A stretch of 47,946 nt of DNA from CAZWAP01 sp964632005 (GCA_964632005.1 CAZWAP010000016.1:1-47946), one strand, 5' to 3'; counted from the first letter of the stretch, positions 33,818-42,226 are shown. Numbers and translations: made by a program. The notes: generated from the sequence alone by a model not told the origin.

Positions 33818-35053
33818 TCAGCCGGGAACCTGGCTGTTTTCAGTAAGGCCGTACAGCGAGGCTCGTCGGTTTAAGAGCTTGGCACAACGGCCCTGGAGGT
33901 TGTCAAGGACATTCATAAAGTTGATATACGAATCGTAGGGAGATTCGTACGGGTTGAAGTACTTGTGCACGTCACCGTCTGCAAAGTACTTGGTGCACAT
34001 ATAGTAGAAGTGGTCTGAGGCCTGCAGTTTTCGCCAATCGCTGATGATCTTTTCGTCTGCGGTGTTCTTGACTTTCCTTTCGAGGCGGTAGAGTTCGTGG
34101 ATGGCGCTTGACTGCATAGCATTTCCGAGCCAGGCAGACAGGTCTCTTTCGGTGTCGGCCCAGCTAATGACGTGAGGGACGTCGACGACGTCCACGGACT
34201 GATAGGATTTGATCAACTCGCTGGGTGTTTTGAAGTCGTTGTCGGGATGTTCGAGGATTTTTTCGGGCAGATGCCGCATGAAATTGAATATCCCGGTGTC
34301 TTCCCACTGGTGCTCGCCGAAGGTTTCATAATCCATAAAGAGGTTGACCAGGTTGCCGTTTCCGTTGATGTTGCTGATCCAGCGTGCGAATTTTTCGGCG
34401 GTCAAAGGCCACTCGGGCCAGTTGCGATTGGAGAAACGAAAAGCGATGTCGTCGCTGAGCTGGTAGTTTTTTAGCAGAAGCTTGATTCTATCGCAGTTCC
34501 TGGGCTTGTAGAGGAAGTTGGGGCTTCTGCCGCCCAGGATGTGGTCGGCTCCCTCGGTGATGATTGCGTCGAATCTGCCGAGCGATTCGATGAGCGAGGC
34601 CAGCTCATTATTGTAGATAAGCTCGGTATTTCTGAACACACTGGGCGTCTGTCCGAAGAATCGGCTGATGGTTTCGACGTGCTTGTTGATCTGTTCGATG
34701 AATTCGTCACGGGAGTAGAGGAAGCTCAGGCTGTGGTAGTATGTCTCGGCGAGGAACTCGACACAGCCTGTTTGGGCCAGGGCGTCGAACGTGCTCAGGA
34801 CCTCGGGCGAATACCGTTCGAGCTGTTCGAGCAGTACGCCGGTGATGCTGTACGCGACCTTGAAGCGTCCATCGTGCCGCCGAATCAGCTCGAGGATCAG
34901 GCGATTTGCAGGCAGGTAGCACTTGTTTGCGACCTTTCGGCAGATAAAGGAGTTCTTGTAGTCGTCGAAATAGTTGGGGTCGGCATCGAATACCGTGTAA
35001 TGCCTAAGCCGAAGAGGCTGGTGGACCTGGAAGTAGAAACAAACAGAAGGCAT
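33818..35053 (-). CDS. GH57-family alpha-amylase/glucanotransferase
   Basis: 411 residues. The five GH57 blocks are visible: HQP near 11, GQTPSVFRNTELIYNN with nucleophile Glu144, and LFMDYETFGEHQW with acid/base Asp241. There is no signal peptide, so it is cytoplasmic. The short length fits the amylase-like rather than the branching-enzyme GH57 group. It is placed 62 bases after the GT4 gene and 72 bases before the debranching enzyme. Confidence 0.9.
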   Translation of the reverse strand: MPSVCFYFQVHQPLRLRHYTVFDADPNYFDDYKNSFICRKVANKCYLPANRLILELIRRHDGRFKVAYSITGVLLEQLERYSPEVLSTFDALAQTGCVEFLAETYYHSLSFLYSRDEFIEQINKHVETISRFFGQTPSVFRNTELIYNNELASLIESLGRFDAIITEGADHILGGRSPNFLYKPRNCDRIKLLLKNYQLSDDIAFRFSNRNWPEWPLTAEKFARWISNINGNGNLVNLFMDYETFGEHQWEDTGIFNFMRHLPEKILEHPDNDFKTPSELIKSYQSVDVVDVPHVISWADTERDLSAWLGNAMQSSAIHELYRLERKVKNTADEKIISDWRKLQASDHFYYMCTKYFADGDVHKYFNPYESPYDSYINFMNVLDNLQGRCAKLLNRRASLYGLTENSQVPG

Positions 35054-35115
35054 ATCTCCGACTCCGTGTTACGTATGGGCCCGTATCGCAATTGAGGTCC
35101 GGCGGCGACGATTGC

Positions 35116-36435
35116 TCAAGCCGGGACGAGCATTTCCTGGTAAATCCGCAAACACTTCCTTGCGCTGTCTTTCCATCGTAGCCTCCTGACCTCGAAGTTG
35201 CCGTGATTCCTCAAGGTCATCTGGAGGGGTGGGTATTTCAATACGGCAACGATTTTGTTGGCGATTTCGTTAACGTCCCAGAAGTCAACCTTCAGGGCGT
35301 GCATAAGAACTTCTGAGACGCCGCTTTGCTTGCTGATGATCACGGGCACGTCGTTCTCAAGTGCTTCGAGCGGAGCGATCCCGAAAGGCTCAGAGACCGA
35401 AGGCATAACATAGAGGTCGGCCATTTTGTATATTTTCTGGACGTCCCGGCCGCGCAGAAATCCGGTAAAAAGGACCTTGTGTCCAATTCCGAGCTGGGCA
35501 GCCAGCTCGATCGCCCGGTGCATCATATCTCCGGAACCGGCCATAACAAACTTGACGTTGTTGATTACCTCGAGGACTTTCTTGGCAGCGTAGAGGAAGT
35601 ACTCCGGCCCTTTCTGCATCGTGATGCGACCGAGAAAGAGGACTATTTTTTCGTCGCTCCTGATACCGGTCTGGGCGAGGGTCCAGTCGCCGTTGCCGTT
35701 TCGTTCGACGCCGTTGTGGACGACCTCCACCTTCTCGCCGCTGAGACCATACCTGCTGATAATGAGGCTGCGGGTGTAATGGCTGACGGCGATAACTTTA
35801 TCGGCCCGGTGCATCCCCTGCCGTTCGATATTGTAGATTACCTGGTTGACGTGCTCGCCGCTTCGGTCGAACTCAGTTGAATGGACGTGTACGACCAGGG
35901 GTTTTCCTGTAACGGCCGCCACGGCTATCCCGGCCGGGTAGGTCATCCAGTCGTGGGCGTGAACGATGTCGAATTGCTCTTCGGCGGCTAATTCGACGGC
36001 CAGAGCAGCATAGCGATGAACCTCGTTGTACATATCCTCGCTGTAGTCCGAGCCCGAGAAAAGTTGTGAGGCCGCTGTCGCTCGGCCGAGCGACAGCTGT
36101 TTTTGCCTGATAATCTCCTCGATCTTCTGCTGGTAGGACTGTGGTGTTGAATAGGCCTCGAGGGGCGAGCTGATCGTGCGAAAAGTAACGTTCTTGAGCT
36201 TGGCGGTTCCTCCGGATAAGTGAGCTTTGCGCGAGACCGGAGAGAGAAGCTTAACGTGCGAAACGTATTGGTTCTCGACCATCTTAGGCAGGACGAAGGT
36301 TATCCGTATTCCCAGTTCGTCCATAGCCTTGGTCAGGCCATAGCAGGCGGTGCCAAGACCCCCGCTGATGAACGGCGGGAATTCCCAGCCAAGCATGAAC
36401 ACTCTCAGAGATTCCCCCATTTCATTCAGTCTCAT
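35116..36435 (-). CDS. GT4-family glycosyltransferase (glycogen-synthase-like)
   Basis: 439 residues, GT-B fold. The N-terminal LGWEFPPFISGGLGTACYGL matches the Gly-rich donor/acceptor loop of starch-synthase-like GT4/GT5 enzymes. VIAVSHYTR and VVHNGVERN lie mid-protein, and EPFGIAPLE near 347-355 is the E-x7-E nucleotide-sugar motif. With GH57 and debranching enzyme downstream, an alpha-glucan synthase role is likely, although other sugar nucleotides are possible. First gene of the set. An internal ATG at 36420 is an alternative start; neither start has a strong ribosome site. Confidence 0.85.
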   Translation of the reverse strand: MRLNEMGESLRVFMLGWEFPPFISGGLGTACYGLTKAMDELGIRITFVLPKMVENQYVSHVKLLSPVSRKAHLSGGTAKLKNVTFRTISSPLEAYSTPQSYQQKIEEIIRQKQLSLGRATAASQLFSGSDYSEDMYNEVHRYAALAVELAAEEQFDIVHAHDWMTYPAGIAVAAVTGKPLVVHVHSTEFDRSGEHVNQVIYNIERQGMHRADKVIAVSHYTRSLIISRYGLSGEKVEVVHNGVERNGNGDWTLAQTGIRSDEKIVLFLGRITMQKGPEYFLYAAKKVLEVINNVKFVMAGSGDMMHRAIELAAQLGIGHKVLFTGFLRGRDVQKIYKMADLYVMPSVSEPFGIAPLEALENDVPVIISKQSGVSEVLMHALKVDFWDVNEIANKIVAVLKYPPLQMTLRNHGNFEVRRLRWKDSARKCLRIYQEMLVPA

Positions 36436-36825
36436 AATCGCTTGTTTTGGAACAGGTTAAGCACAGAGATCCCTTATGATCCCAAGAGTACAGCACGCTC
36501 AGGCGAGCAAAATCTCGACGGCGGCAAAGCTCAGCTGACCACCACTAAGGTCCTTATCGGCAAGAAATTACGCAATCTTAATTTCGAGCTTGCAAAAAAA
36601 GCCTTGCCCGGTCTCGCCTCTATACTATAAATCGGTGTTTTGGGGGGTGTAGGTTCAGGAAATTTTCCAAAAAACGTGAATCTTGAGGCTGATGACGGCC
36701 ATATTATAGGTAGTTGGGCGAAATTTGGGCCACATTTTGAGCTCGGTTGTTGGTGCTGTGTTTTCAGCTGGCCGGCTCCAGAGAAGAGGGGTAGTTGTTT
36801 GCGGGCAGCGGCGACGGAGCGATTG
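36436..36825. other. Intergenic region with an orphan plus-strand promoter-like box
   Basis: About 390 bases between the histone terminator and the GT4 start. TTGCCC (36604-36609) and TATAAA (36626-36631) with a 16-base spacer resemble a plus-strand promoter, yet no convincing gene follows. No clear promoter for the GT4 operon was found on the minus strand. Confidence 0.3.
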
Positions 36826-36860
36826 AAAAAGCCGTCTGGCCAAGAAGAGGCCGCGACGGC
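36826..36860 (-). terminator. Rho-independent terminator of the histone-fold gene
   Basis: On the minus strand GCCGTC (36860-36855) pairs with GACGGC (36836-36831), with an inner GGCC/GGCC helix and a 7-base loop, followed by TTTTT (36830-36826). It lies 60 bases after the stop codon. Confidence 0.8.
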
Positions 36861-36919
36861 TCAAGTCAATCACGGCAGGTGGATTCACGCTGGAATCCGC
36901 CTGGGACTCGGTGAGAATG

Positions 36920-37108
36920 TCATAGATCCTGGGCCTTTACGGTGGTACGGCGGTTGGCCTTGGCCCTTGCGATGGCGGCATCGAGCATGCTGTAGACGCA
37001 TTCGCTGATAGCCTGGAGCGCCTCAGAAGAGGTCAGCATCTTCTTGCTCTTGATATACGCCTTCACCTTGCTTGCAACAATCAAAGACTCTCTTTTCTTT
37101 TTTGCCAT
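36920..37108 (-). CDS. Bacterial histone-fold protein
   Basis: 62 residues, very basic. The helix plan fits a single histone fold: alpha1 VASKVKAYIKSK (about 11-22), loop KMLTS, long alpha2 SEALQAISECVYSMLDAAIARAKANR (about 28-53), loop RTTV, then a stub of alpha3 KAQDL. Arg53/Arg54 and Asp61 occupy the places of the conserved Arg-Asp clamp (R-x-T-V-x-x-x-D) of archaeal and bacterial histones. The N-terminus is Lys-rich. The protein ends just as alpha3 begins, as in short bacterial histones such as that of Bdellovibrio. It would form dimers on DNA. GGAGGT lies seven bases before the ATG at 37108. The gene is flanked by its own terminator and a palindromic promoter, so it is monocistronic. Confidence 0.82.
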   Translation of the reverse strand: MAKKKRESLIVASKVKAYIKSKKMLTSSEALQAISECVYSMLDAAIARAKANRRTTVKAQDL

Positions 37109-37194
37109 TCTACAAACCTCCATGCAAAAGGGTTACAACAGAAACAAAACAGGACCGCACCACGATCCTCAGGTCCAGAACATTAACACGGATT

Positions 37195-37223
37195 CTTATT
37201 GCACAGAAGTACTCGCTGTGCAA
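37195..37223 (-). promoter_or_regulatory. Histone gene promoter enclosing a perfect palindrome
   Basis: On the minus strand TTGCAC (37223-37218) and AATAAG (37200-37195) are 17 bases apart. The whole spacer is part of an inverted repeat, TTGCACAG (37199-37206) and CTGTGCAA (37216-37223), with a 9-base centre. This is the geometry of a dimeric repressor operator. The leader to the ATG would be about 80 bases. Confidence 0.5.
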
Positions 37224-37475
37224 CAAAAAAATCCGCCCAAACGGTGAATTTTTGGCCTCACAGGGCCTGACGGCCGGGGCCCTGGGTGATGGTGGGGTGG
37301 GAGTGAATTTTGTGTCGGGCCAATGATTTTTGATAATCCGGCCCGGATGTTTTGACGAAGATACAGCAGAATTAGTGCTTAGCGTTCCGGTTTTGAGAAG
37401 GAACGGGCGAACAATTATCGGTAGGTTCGCCCGATTATATCAGCGCATTGAAGGCCCGAGTTATGGTGGAGTGAT

Positions 37476-37796
37476 ATGATGGGAAAGCGTTCGAGAAAAA
37501 CTCGCAAGTCGCGTTCGGAACTCCAGGGTTATGTGGTCGTTACATTTGCGGAGGACCTGGACCTGGCCGCAGAATATGAAAGTCTGCTGCAGGCCAACGA
37601 TATCCCTGTTGTTGTCAAGGAGCAGAGGGACCACATAGGCAACCTGGAGATAGCAGTGATGGTTCCAGAGGAATTTCTTGACGAGGCGCACGTGATAATC
37701 GAATCGCAGGATGCCTATGACGAGTTCTACGACTTTGCGATGGACAGGGACGAGGAGGATGATTTCGGCGAAGATATTCTTGAGGATGAGTTCTGA
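37476..37796 (+). CDS. DUF2007-like small acidic protein
   Basis: 106 residues. A basic N-terminus (MMGKRSRKTRKSRSE) is followed by a compact alpha/beta unit (VVVTFAEDLDLAAEYESLLQANDIPVVV...LEIAVMVPEEFLDEAHVII), which matches the DUF2007/putative signal-transducing pattern of a ferredoxin-like fold. The C-terminal tail is strongly acidic (DRDEEDDFGEDILEDEF). GGAG lies 4 bases before this ATG and 7 before the ATG at 37479, which may be the true start. Function unknown; probably paired with the next small gene. Confidence 0.68.
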   Translation: MMGKRSRKTRKSRSELQGYVVVTFAEDLDLAAEYESLLQANDIPVVVKEQRDHIGNLEIAVMVPEEFLDEAHVIIESQDAYDEFYDFAMDRDEEDDFGEDILEDEF

Positions 37797-37880
37797 TAGC
37801 GTGGGGTGGTAACCTGCGGAATGCGGAGGTGTGGATGCCCGTTGGGCAGGAAATACCCTGCTTGGAGAGCTGGTAGAGAT

Positions 37881-38222
37881 ATGGGAAAACGCCCATTAGA
37901 AGAACGGCGTGGCGGCATCGAGCGGAGGCGAAACGTTGTCGATAGGCGTCTGGGGCTGGACCGTCGTCGTGGACCTGGGCGGCGACTGAGTGAGGAACGT
38001 AAGGCCGCCGAGGAAGGGCGGATGTCGGATGAGCAGTTTGAGTTCTTGCTTGCCATAGAGGAATACAAGAAAAAGAACTCCCGGCCGTTTCCGACGTGGA
38101 CGGAGGTGCTGGAGGTGATAAAGGCGTTGGGTTATCGCAAGGTGGCCGAGCCGCAGCCGATCGATCAATTGCACCAGGAGCCTGAGGAGATAAAGGTACC
38201 GCTTGGTACCTGGGACGACTGA
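37881..38222 (+). CDS. Small Arg-rich conserved-looking protein
   Basis: About 113 residues. Residues 1-50 are a dense run of Arg/Glu/Gly (RRGGIERRRNVVDRRLGLDR), followed by a helical EQFEFLLAIEEYKKKN segment and PFPTWTEVLEVIKALGYRKV. The C-terminal TWTEVLEVIKALGYRK looks like a small folded helical unit. The Arg-rich part could bind nucleic acid or acidic partners, such as the acidic tail of the neighbour encoded 84 bases upstream. No family name is offered. I use the ATG at 37881; an upstream in-frame ATG at 37806 gives a Cys-rich, unlikely leader. Confidence 0.62.
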   Translation: MGKRPLEERRGGIERRRNVVDRRLGLDRRRGPGRRLSEERKAAEEGRMSDEQFEFLLAIEEYKKKNSRPFPTWTEVLEVIKALGYRKVAEPQPIDQLHQEPEEIKVPLGTWDD

Positions 38223-38495
38223 TCCGGCCGCTGGGCGTTCCCGGAGGGAGTTGTTGCGGTGTGGGGCAGGTATTTCACGCTGTTTGGGGGAGCCGTCTAA
38301 CCGAATGGAGCTGGCATTTTGCCAAGGCTGGGCGCCCTGCGTGCGCTGTGCTGGTCGGCGTATGCGGACAGGGCTCTTGGCCGGCCGGCAGTTGACAGGT
38401 CAAAATAGATAATTTCCTGCCTGACGAGTGGGGTATAGGCGAATAGAGCCACCCAAGGCAGCCGATCGCGGGGCAGAAAATTTATTCGAGTTTTC

Positions 38496-38524
38496 TTCAC
38501 AAATCTTTTGTCAGGGGGTATACT
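38496..38524 (+). promoter_or_regulatory. sigma70-like promoter of the second sugar operon
   Basis: TTCACA (38496-38501) and TATACT (38519-38524) are separated by 17 bases, each five of six to consensus. The gap 38223-38495 before it holds no recognised gene. Confidence 0.65.
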
Positions 38525-38635
38525 TTGCGCTCTTGATCAGCGTCTCAATCGGGCAGGAGATGCATCGGGGTGGTGAAATGGTGGTTTGAGGCAGGATTAT
38601 CACAAGGAGTCAACTTAGATTTAGGGGATCAGACC

Positions 38636-39526
38636 ATGGCAAAGATATCGATAGGATCATGGGCATACACTATCGGCCCATACGCTGAGGATCCCGTGCA
38701 GTGGGAAGAAGTGATCAAGAAGGTCGCTGAGCTGGGTTTTGACGGGATCGAGCTTGGAGGATTTCCACCGCATCCGAATCCGGACAATCTTCCGACAAAG
38801 GAAGATCGGGACAAGTGCAAAAAGCAGGTGGCGGATTTGGGTTTGGGATGGTCCGGGTTGGCAGCAGACCTGTGGAGCCAGCATCTGATTGATACGGAGG
38901 ACAACAGCGCATATCTTGAAGCCTTCCGGAAGAACCTCCAGTTCTGTGTGGACGTAGGGATACCCGCGATTCGGGTTGACACGGTCCAGCCGCCAACGAT
39001 TTTCGATCAGGTTGATGCGGATACGGCTCGCAAGCGAGTCGTCGATACGTGGAAGGTCTGCGCCGCCGAGGCCGCGGATGCCGGGGTCCGGATGGCGTGG
39101 GAGTTTGAGCCGGGCTTTGCGTTCAACAAACCCTCGGACGTGCTGCGGATTCTGGAAGAAGTTGACAACGACAACTTCGGAGTGATGTTCGATACCTGCC
39201 ACGGATACATGGTGGCGTGCACGGGGGCCCGCCAGCCCGGAGAGCCGGAGATGCTGGAAGGCGGTGTCGTGGAATTTGCCCAAAAGCTGCGAGGTAAGAT
39301 CAACCATCTTCACCTGATCGACTCGGACGGAACGCTTCACGACGAGGAGACCTCTACGCACGCTCCGTTCGGAGAAGGAAAGATCAATTTCGACGAGTTG
39401 ATGCCCGAATTGGTGAAGAACAATCTGGAGTGGTGGACTGTTGATTTGTGCTTCTGGCCGGATGCCTGGGCGGTTACCGAGAAATGCAAGAAGGCTGTTG
39501 ACGAGCTTAACAAGAAGTACGGATGA
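38636..39526 (+). CDS. Sugar phosphate isomerase/epimerase (AP2Ec TIM barrel)
   Basis: 296 residues. Metal-binding strands read AWEFEPGFAF (Glu), GVMFDTCHGYM (Asp/His), HLHLIDSDGTL (His/Asp) and FGEGKINFDEL (Glu), the pattern of IolE/IolI and hydroxypyruvate-isomerase relatives. AGGGG lies eight bases before the ATG at 38636. First gene of a three-gene operon with a Gfo/Idh oxidoreductase (47 bases downstream) and a cupin isomerase. Confidence 0.87.
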   Translation: MAKISIGSWAYTIGPYAEDPVQWEEVIKKVAELGFDGIELGGFPPHPNPDNLPTKEDRDKCKKQVADLGLGWSGLAADLWSQHLIDTEDNSAYLEAFRKNLQFCVDVGIPAIRVDTVQPPTIFDQVDADTARKRVVDTWKVCAAEAADAGVRMAWEFEPGFAFNKPSDVLRILEEVDNDNFGVMFDTCHGYMVACTGARQPGEPEMLEGGVVEFAQKLRGKINHLHLIDSDGTLHDEETSTHAPFGEGKINFDELMPELVKNNLEWWTVDLCFWPDAWAVTEKCKKAVDELNKKYG

Positions 39527-39573
39527 TTGAAGCGGCTTGATTGTGCAGGCCTGATGTATCAGGAGGAAACGTT

Positions 39574-40719
39574 ATGGCAAGGAAAAAGCTGAATATCGGG
39601 TTGATCGGTTACGGGTTTATGGGGCGGACGCACTCGAATGCCTACTGCAAGGTGAACCATTTTTTTGACGTGCCCTACGAACCGGTTCTGCAGGTTGTAT
39701 GCGGCCTGGAGGACAAAGAGGCCAAAGCCTTTGCTGAGAGGTGGGGTTACGCATCCTGGGTGACGGACTGGCACAAGGTGATTGAGGACGAAAAGGTGGA
39801 CCTCGTGGACATTTGTGTGCCGAACAACGTTCACGCCGAGATCGCAATCGCCGCGGCAAAGGCGGGCAAGGCGATCATCTGCGAGAAACCCCTGGCCCTG
39901 AATTCAGAGCAGGCTGAGACGATGGTCGAGGCGGTAGAGAAAGCCGGGGTGCCCAATTTGGTTTCATTCAACTACCGCCGGGTGCCCGCGGTGACGCTTG
40001 CCAAGCAGCTGATCGATGAGGGTCGGCTGGGCCGAATATTCCACTACCGGGCCAACTTTCTGCAGGACTGGACCATCTCGACCAAGGTCCCGCAGGGCGG
40101 TATGGCGACCTGGCGCCTGGACGCCAAGGCAGCCGGCTCAGGCGTCACCGGGGACCTCTTGGCACATTGTATCGATACGGCGATGTGGCAGAACGGGCAG
40201 ATAATCTCGGTCTGCGCGACAACGGAGACGTTCGTCAAGGAGCGGATGCACGTTGAGACGGGCAAGGTCGAAGCGGTCGGCATTGACGATGCGTGCACGT
40301 TCTTCTGCCGGTTTGAGAACGGCTCGCTTGGTAACTTCGAGTCCACGCGGTACGCGCGAGGGCACAAGTCGCTTTACACTTTTGAGATCAACGGCGAGCA
40401 CGCGTCGATCGCGTGGGATCTGCACGATTTGCATAGGCTAAGTTATTTCGACCACCGAGATGAGTCGATAGTTCGCGGCTGGCGGTCCGTTCACGTTACC
40501 GACAGCGATATGCCATATATGGACAAGTGGTGGGTGCCGGGGCTTCAGATTGGGTATGAGCACACATTTGTGCACCAGATAGCCGATTTCCTGGCGGATC
40601 TGGCCGAGGGCAAACCGACGGCGCCCGGCTTCCGCGACGCGCTGGCGACCCAGTATGTCTGCGACGCGGTGCTGGCTTCGGCCAAGGATAAGGAGTGGAA
40701 GACGGTCAAGAAGGCCTAA
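39574..40719 (+). CDS. Gfo/Idh/MocA-family oxidoreductase
   Basis: 381 residues. The NAD(P) motif is GLIGYGFMGRTH, the catalytic Lys is in CEKPLAL near 105, and GVTGDLLAHCIDTAMW carries the His/Asp pair near 190. AGGAGG lies seven bases before the ATG at 39574. It is only distantly similar to the paralogue at 28104, so it probably has a different substrate. It works with the isomerase before it and the cupin after it. Confidence 0.88.
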   Translation: MARKKLNIGLIGYGFMGRTHSNAYCKVNHFFDVPYEPVLQVVCGLEDKEAKAFAERWGYASWVTDWHKVIEDEKVDLVDICVPNNVHAEIAIAAAKAGKAIICEKPLALNSEQAETMVEAVEKAGVPNLVSFNYRRVPAVTLAKQLIDEGRLGRIFHYRANFLQDWTISTKVPQGGMATWRLDAKAAGSGVTGDLLAHCIDTAMWQNGQIISVCATTETFVKERMHVETGKVEAVGIDDACTFFCRFENGSLGNFESTRYARGHKSLYTFEINGEHASIAWDLHDLHRLSYFDHRDESIVRGWRSVHVTDSDMPYMDKWWVPGLQIGYEHTFVHQIADFLADLAEGKPTAPGFRDALATQYVCDAVLASAKDKEWKTVKKA

Positions 40720-40832
40720 GGTGCGGCGATTTTTCGGCTTTTGGTGCTGCTTGGGCAGGAAGAGGCCCGCGAGGGCCTCCGGTGCTCAAGTAGTTGAACA
40801 ATTAGGGGTTTTTGGTCGGGAGGTTTACGGTT

Positions 40833-42053
40833 ATGTCCGTGAGTTCGATTGCCAGCAAGGCCCTTGAACAGGGCAAAGGAGTACTACGACTGGGTCCAAA
40901 CTGGGTTCCACGTTCTTTCTGCGTGCCAGGCCGGCGGATTAAACTCCACCCGGACGATTACTACGCGATGGGAGGCGAGCGCGGGGGTATCGACGAAAGG
41001 TGGTTCGCCTCAACGACGCCGGCTGACAACGGGCCTTTGACATCAGAGAACGAGGGGTTGAGCTTTATTGTCTTCGAGGACGGCGAGAAGGTCGAAAAAA
41101 TACTGCTGCGGGACGCGATCGAGGAACTCAAAGGCGAGATTATCGGGGACAGGCTCTGGAACCAGTACAAGCGCTGGCCGATGTACTCCAAGTTCTTCGA
41201 CAATAAAGGCGCCCTGCCGCACCATATCCATCATCGCGACGAACATGCGGCGCTGACGGGTCAGTTGGGCAAGCCTGAAGCGTACTACTTTCCGCCGCAG
41301 GTCAACAACCACGGGGGCGACTTCCCTTACACATTCTTCGGCCTGAATCCGGGCGTGACAAAGGACCAGGTTCGCAAAGCTCTTCAGGATGCGGCCGAGG
41401 GAAAAGACAATGCGATCACGAGCCTTGCAAGGGCTTACCGCCTCCAGGTCGGGACAGGCTGGGATGTCCCCCCGGGAGTGCTGCACGCTCCAGGCAGCCT
41501 GTGCACGTATGAACCGCAGAAGGCATCCGACGTCTTCGCGATGTATGAGAACATCACGCACGACCAGGTCGTCCCGAAAGAGCTGCTCTGGAAGGATACG
41601 CCCAAGGATAAGATGGGAGACGTGGACTGGCTCTTGAGTGTGATCGACTGGGACCTTAATGTCGATCCGAACTTTGCTCAAAACCGCTTCATGGCGCCCA
41701 AGCCCGTTCGACCGGTCAAGGAGATGGAGGCGGAAGGCTATATCGAGAACTGGATATGTTATAAGTCCAGGGCCTTCAGCGCCAAGGAGTTGACCGTACT
41801 GCCGGGCAAGACAGTGACGGTAAAGGACAGTGCCGCGTATGGTTTCATTACGATGCAAGGACACGGCAGGTTGGGCGTGTGGGATATCGAGACGCCGGCG
41901 CTTATACGGTACGGCCAGCTTACTTACGACGAGTTCTTCGTAACCGAGAATGCCGCCAAGCAGGGCGTAACCATCACGAACCCGTCGAAGAGCGACCCGA
42001 TTGTTCTGCTCAAGCACTTCGGGCCGGACAATCCGGACCTGACCGTTGAGTGA
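40833..42053 (+). CDS. Cupin-type sugar isomerase-like protein (class I phosphomannose-isomerase-like)
   Basis: 406 residues. The metal site of a cupin is visible in PHHIHHRDEHAALTG (His130-His134, Glu137 region), with YYFPPQVNNHGGDFPYTFFG and VPPGVLHAPGSLCTYEP downstream giving further His/Glu ligands. A second cupin-like half (about 300-395) includes ALIRYGQLTYDEFFV. This is the bicupin plan of mannose-6-phosphate isomerases, but the precise family is not certain. GGGAGG precedes the ATG by nine bases. Last gene of the operon, followed by a strong terminator. Confidence 0.75.
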   Translation: MSVSSIASKALEQGKGVLRLGPNWVPRSFCVPGRRIKLHPDDYYAMGGERGGIDERWFASTTPADNGPLTSENEGLSFIVFEDGEKVEKILLRDAIEELKGEIIGDRLWNQYKRWPMYSKFFDNKGALPHHIHHRDEHAALTGQLGKPEAYYFPPQVNNHGGDFPYTFFGLNPGVTKDQVRKALQDAAEGKDNAITSLARAYRLQVGTGWDVPPGVLHAPGSLCTYEPQKASDVFAMYENITHDQVVPKELLWKDTPKDKMGDVDWLLSVIDWDLNVDPNFAQNRFMAPKPVRPVKEMEAEGYIENWICYKSRAFSAKELTVLPGKTVTVKDSAAYGFITMQGHGRLGVWDIETPALIRYGQLTYDEFFVTENAAKQGVTITNPSKSDPIVLLKHFGPDNPDLTVE

Positions 42054-42170
42054 GTGTGCTTGGGCCTAAGAGCACAAGGGCGGCTTTGCTCTGAAATTGA
42101 CATTCTGGCGGTGTCCGGTAGGCTGGACGCTCGATAAGAGTTGGCGGGTGATGAGGCGAGGGGTGAATAG

Positions 42171-42208
42171 AAAGGGACCCCGTCGAACTGGCTGACGGGG
42201 TCCTTTTT
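42171..42208. terminator. Bidirectional rho-independent terminator
   Basis: GGACCCCGTC (42175-42184) pairs perfectly with GACGGGGTCC (42194-42203) around a 9-base loop. TTTTT follows on the plus strand; AAA precedes it, giving a short U-run on the minus strand. It ends the cupin operon and also serves the convergent gene at 42227. Confidence 0.9.
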
Positions 42209-42226
42209 ATTGCTTGTTTACGGCAG

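Noticed and set aside
36640..37008. 122-codon plus-strand frame opposite the histone gene
   Set aside because: It crosses the histone terminator and coding sequence in antisense and has no family likeness. Only a weak promoter-like box precedes it.
41043..42017. Minus-strand 324-codon frame within the cupin gene
   Set aside because: Antisense shadow of a gene with a strong ribosome site, cupin motifs and flanking terminator.
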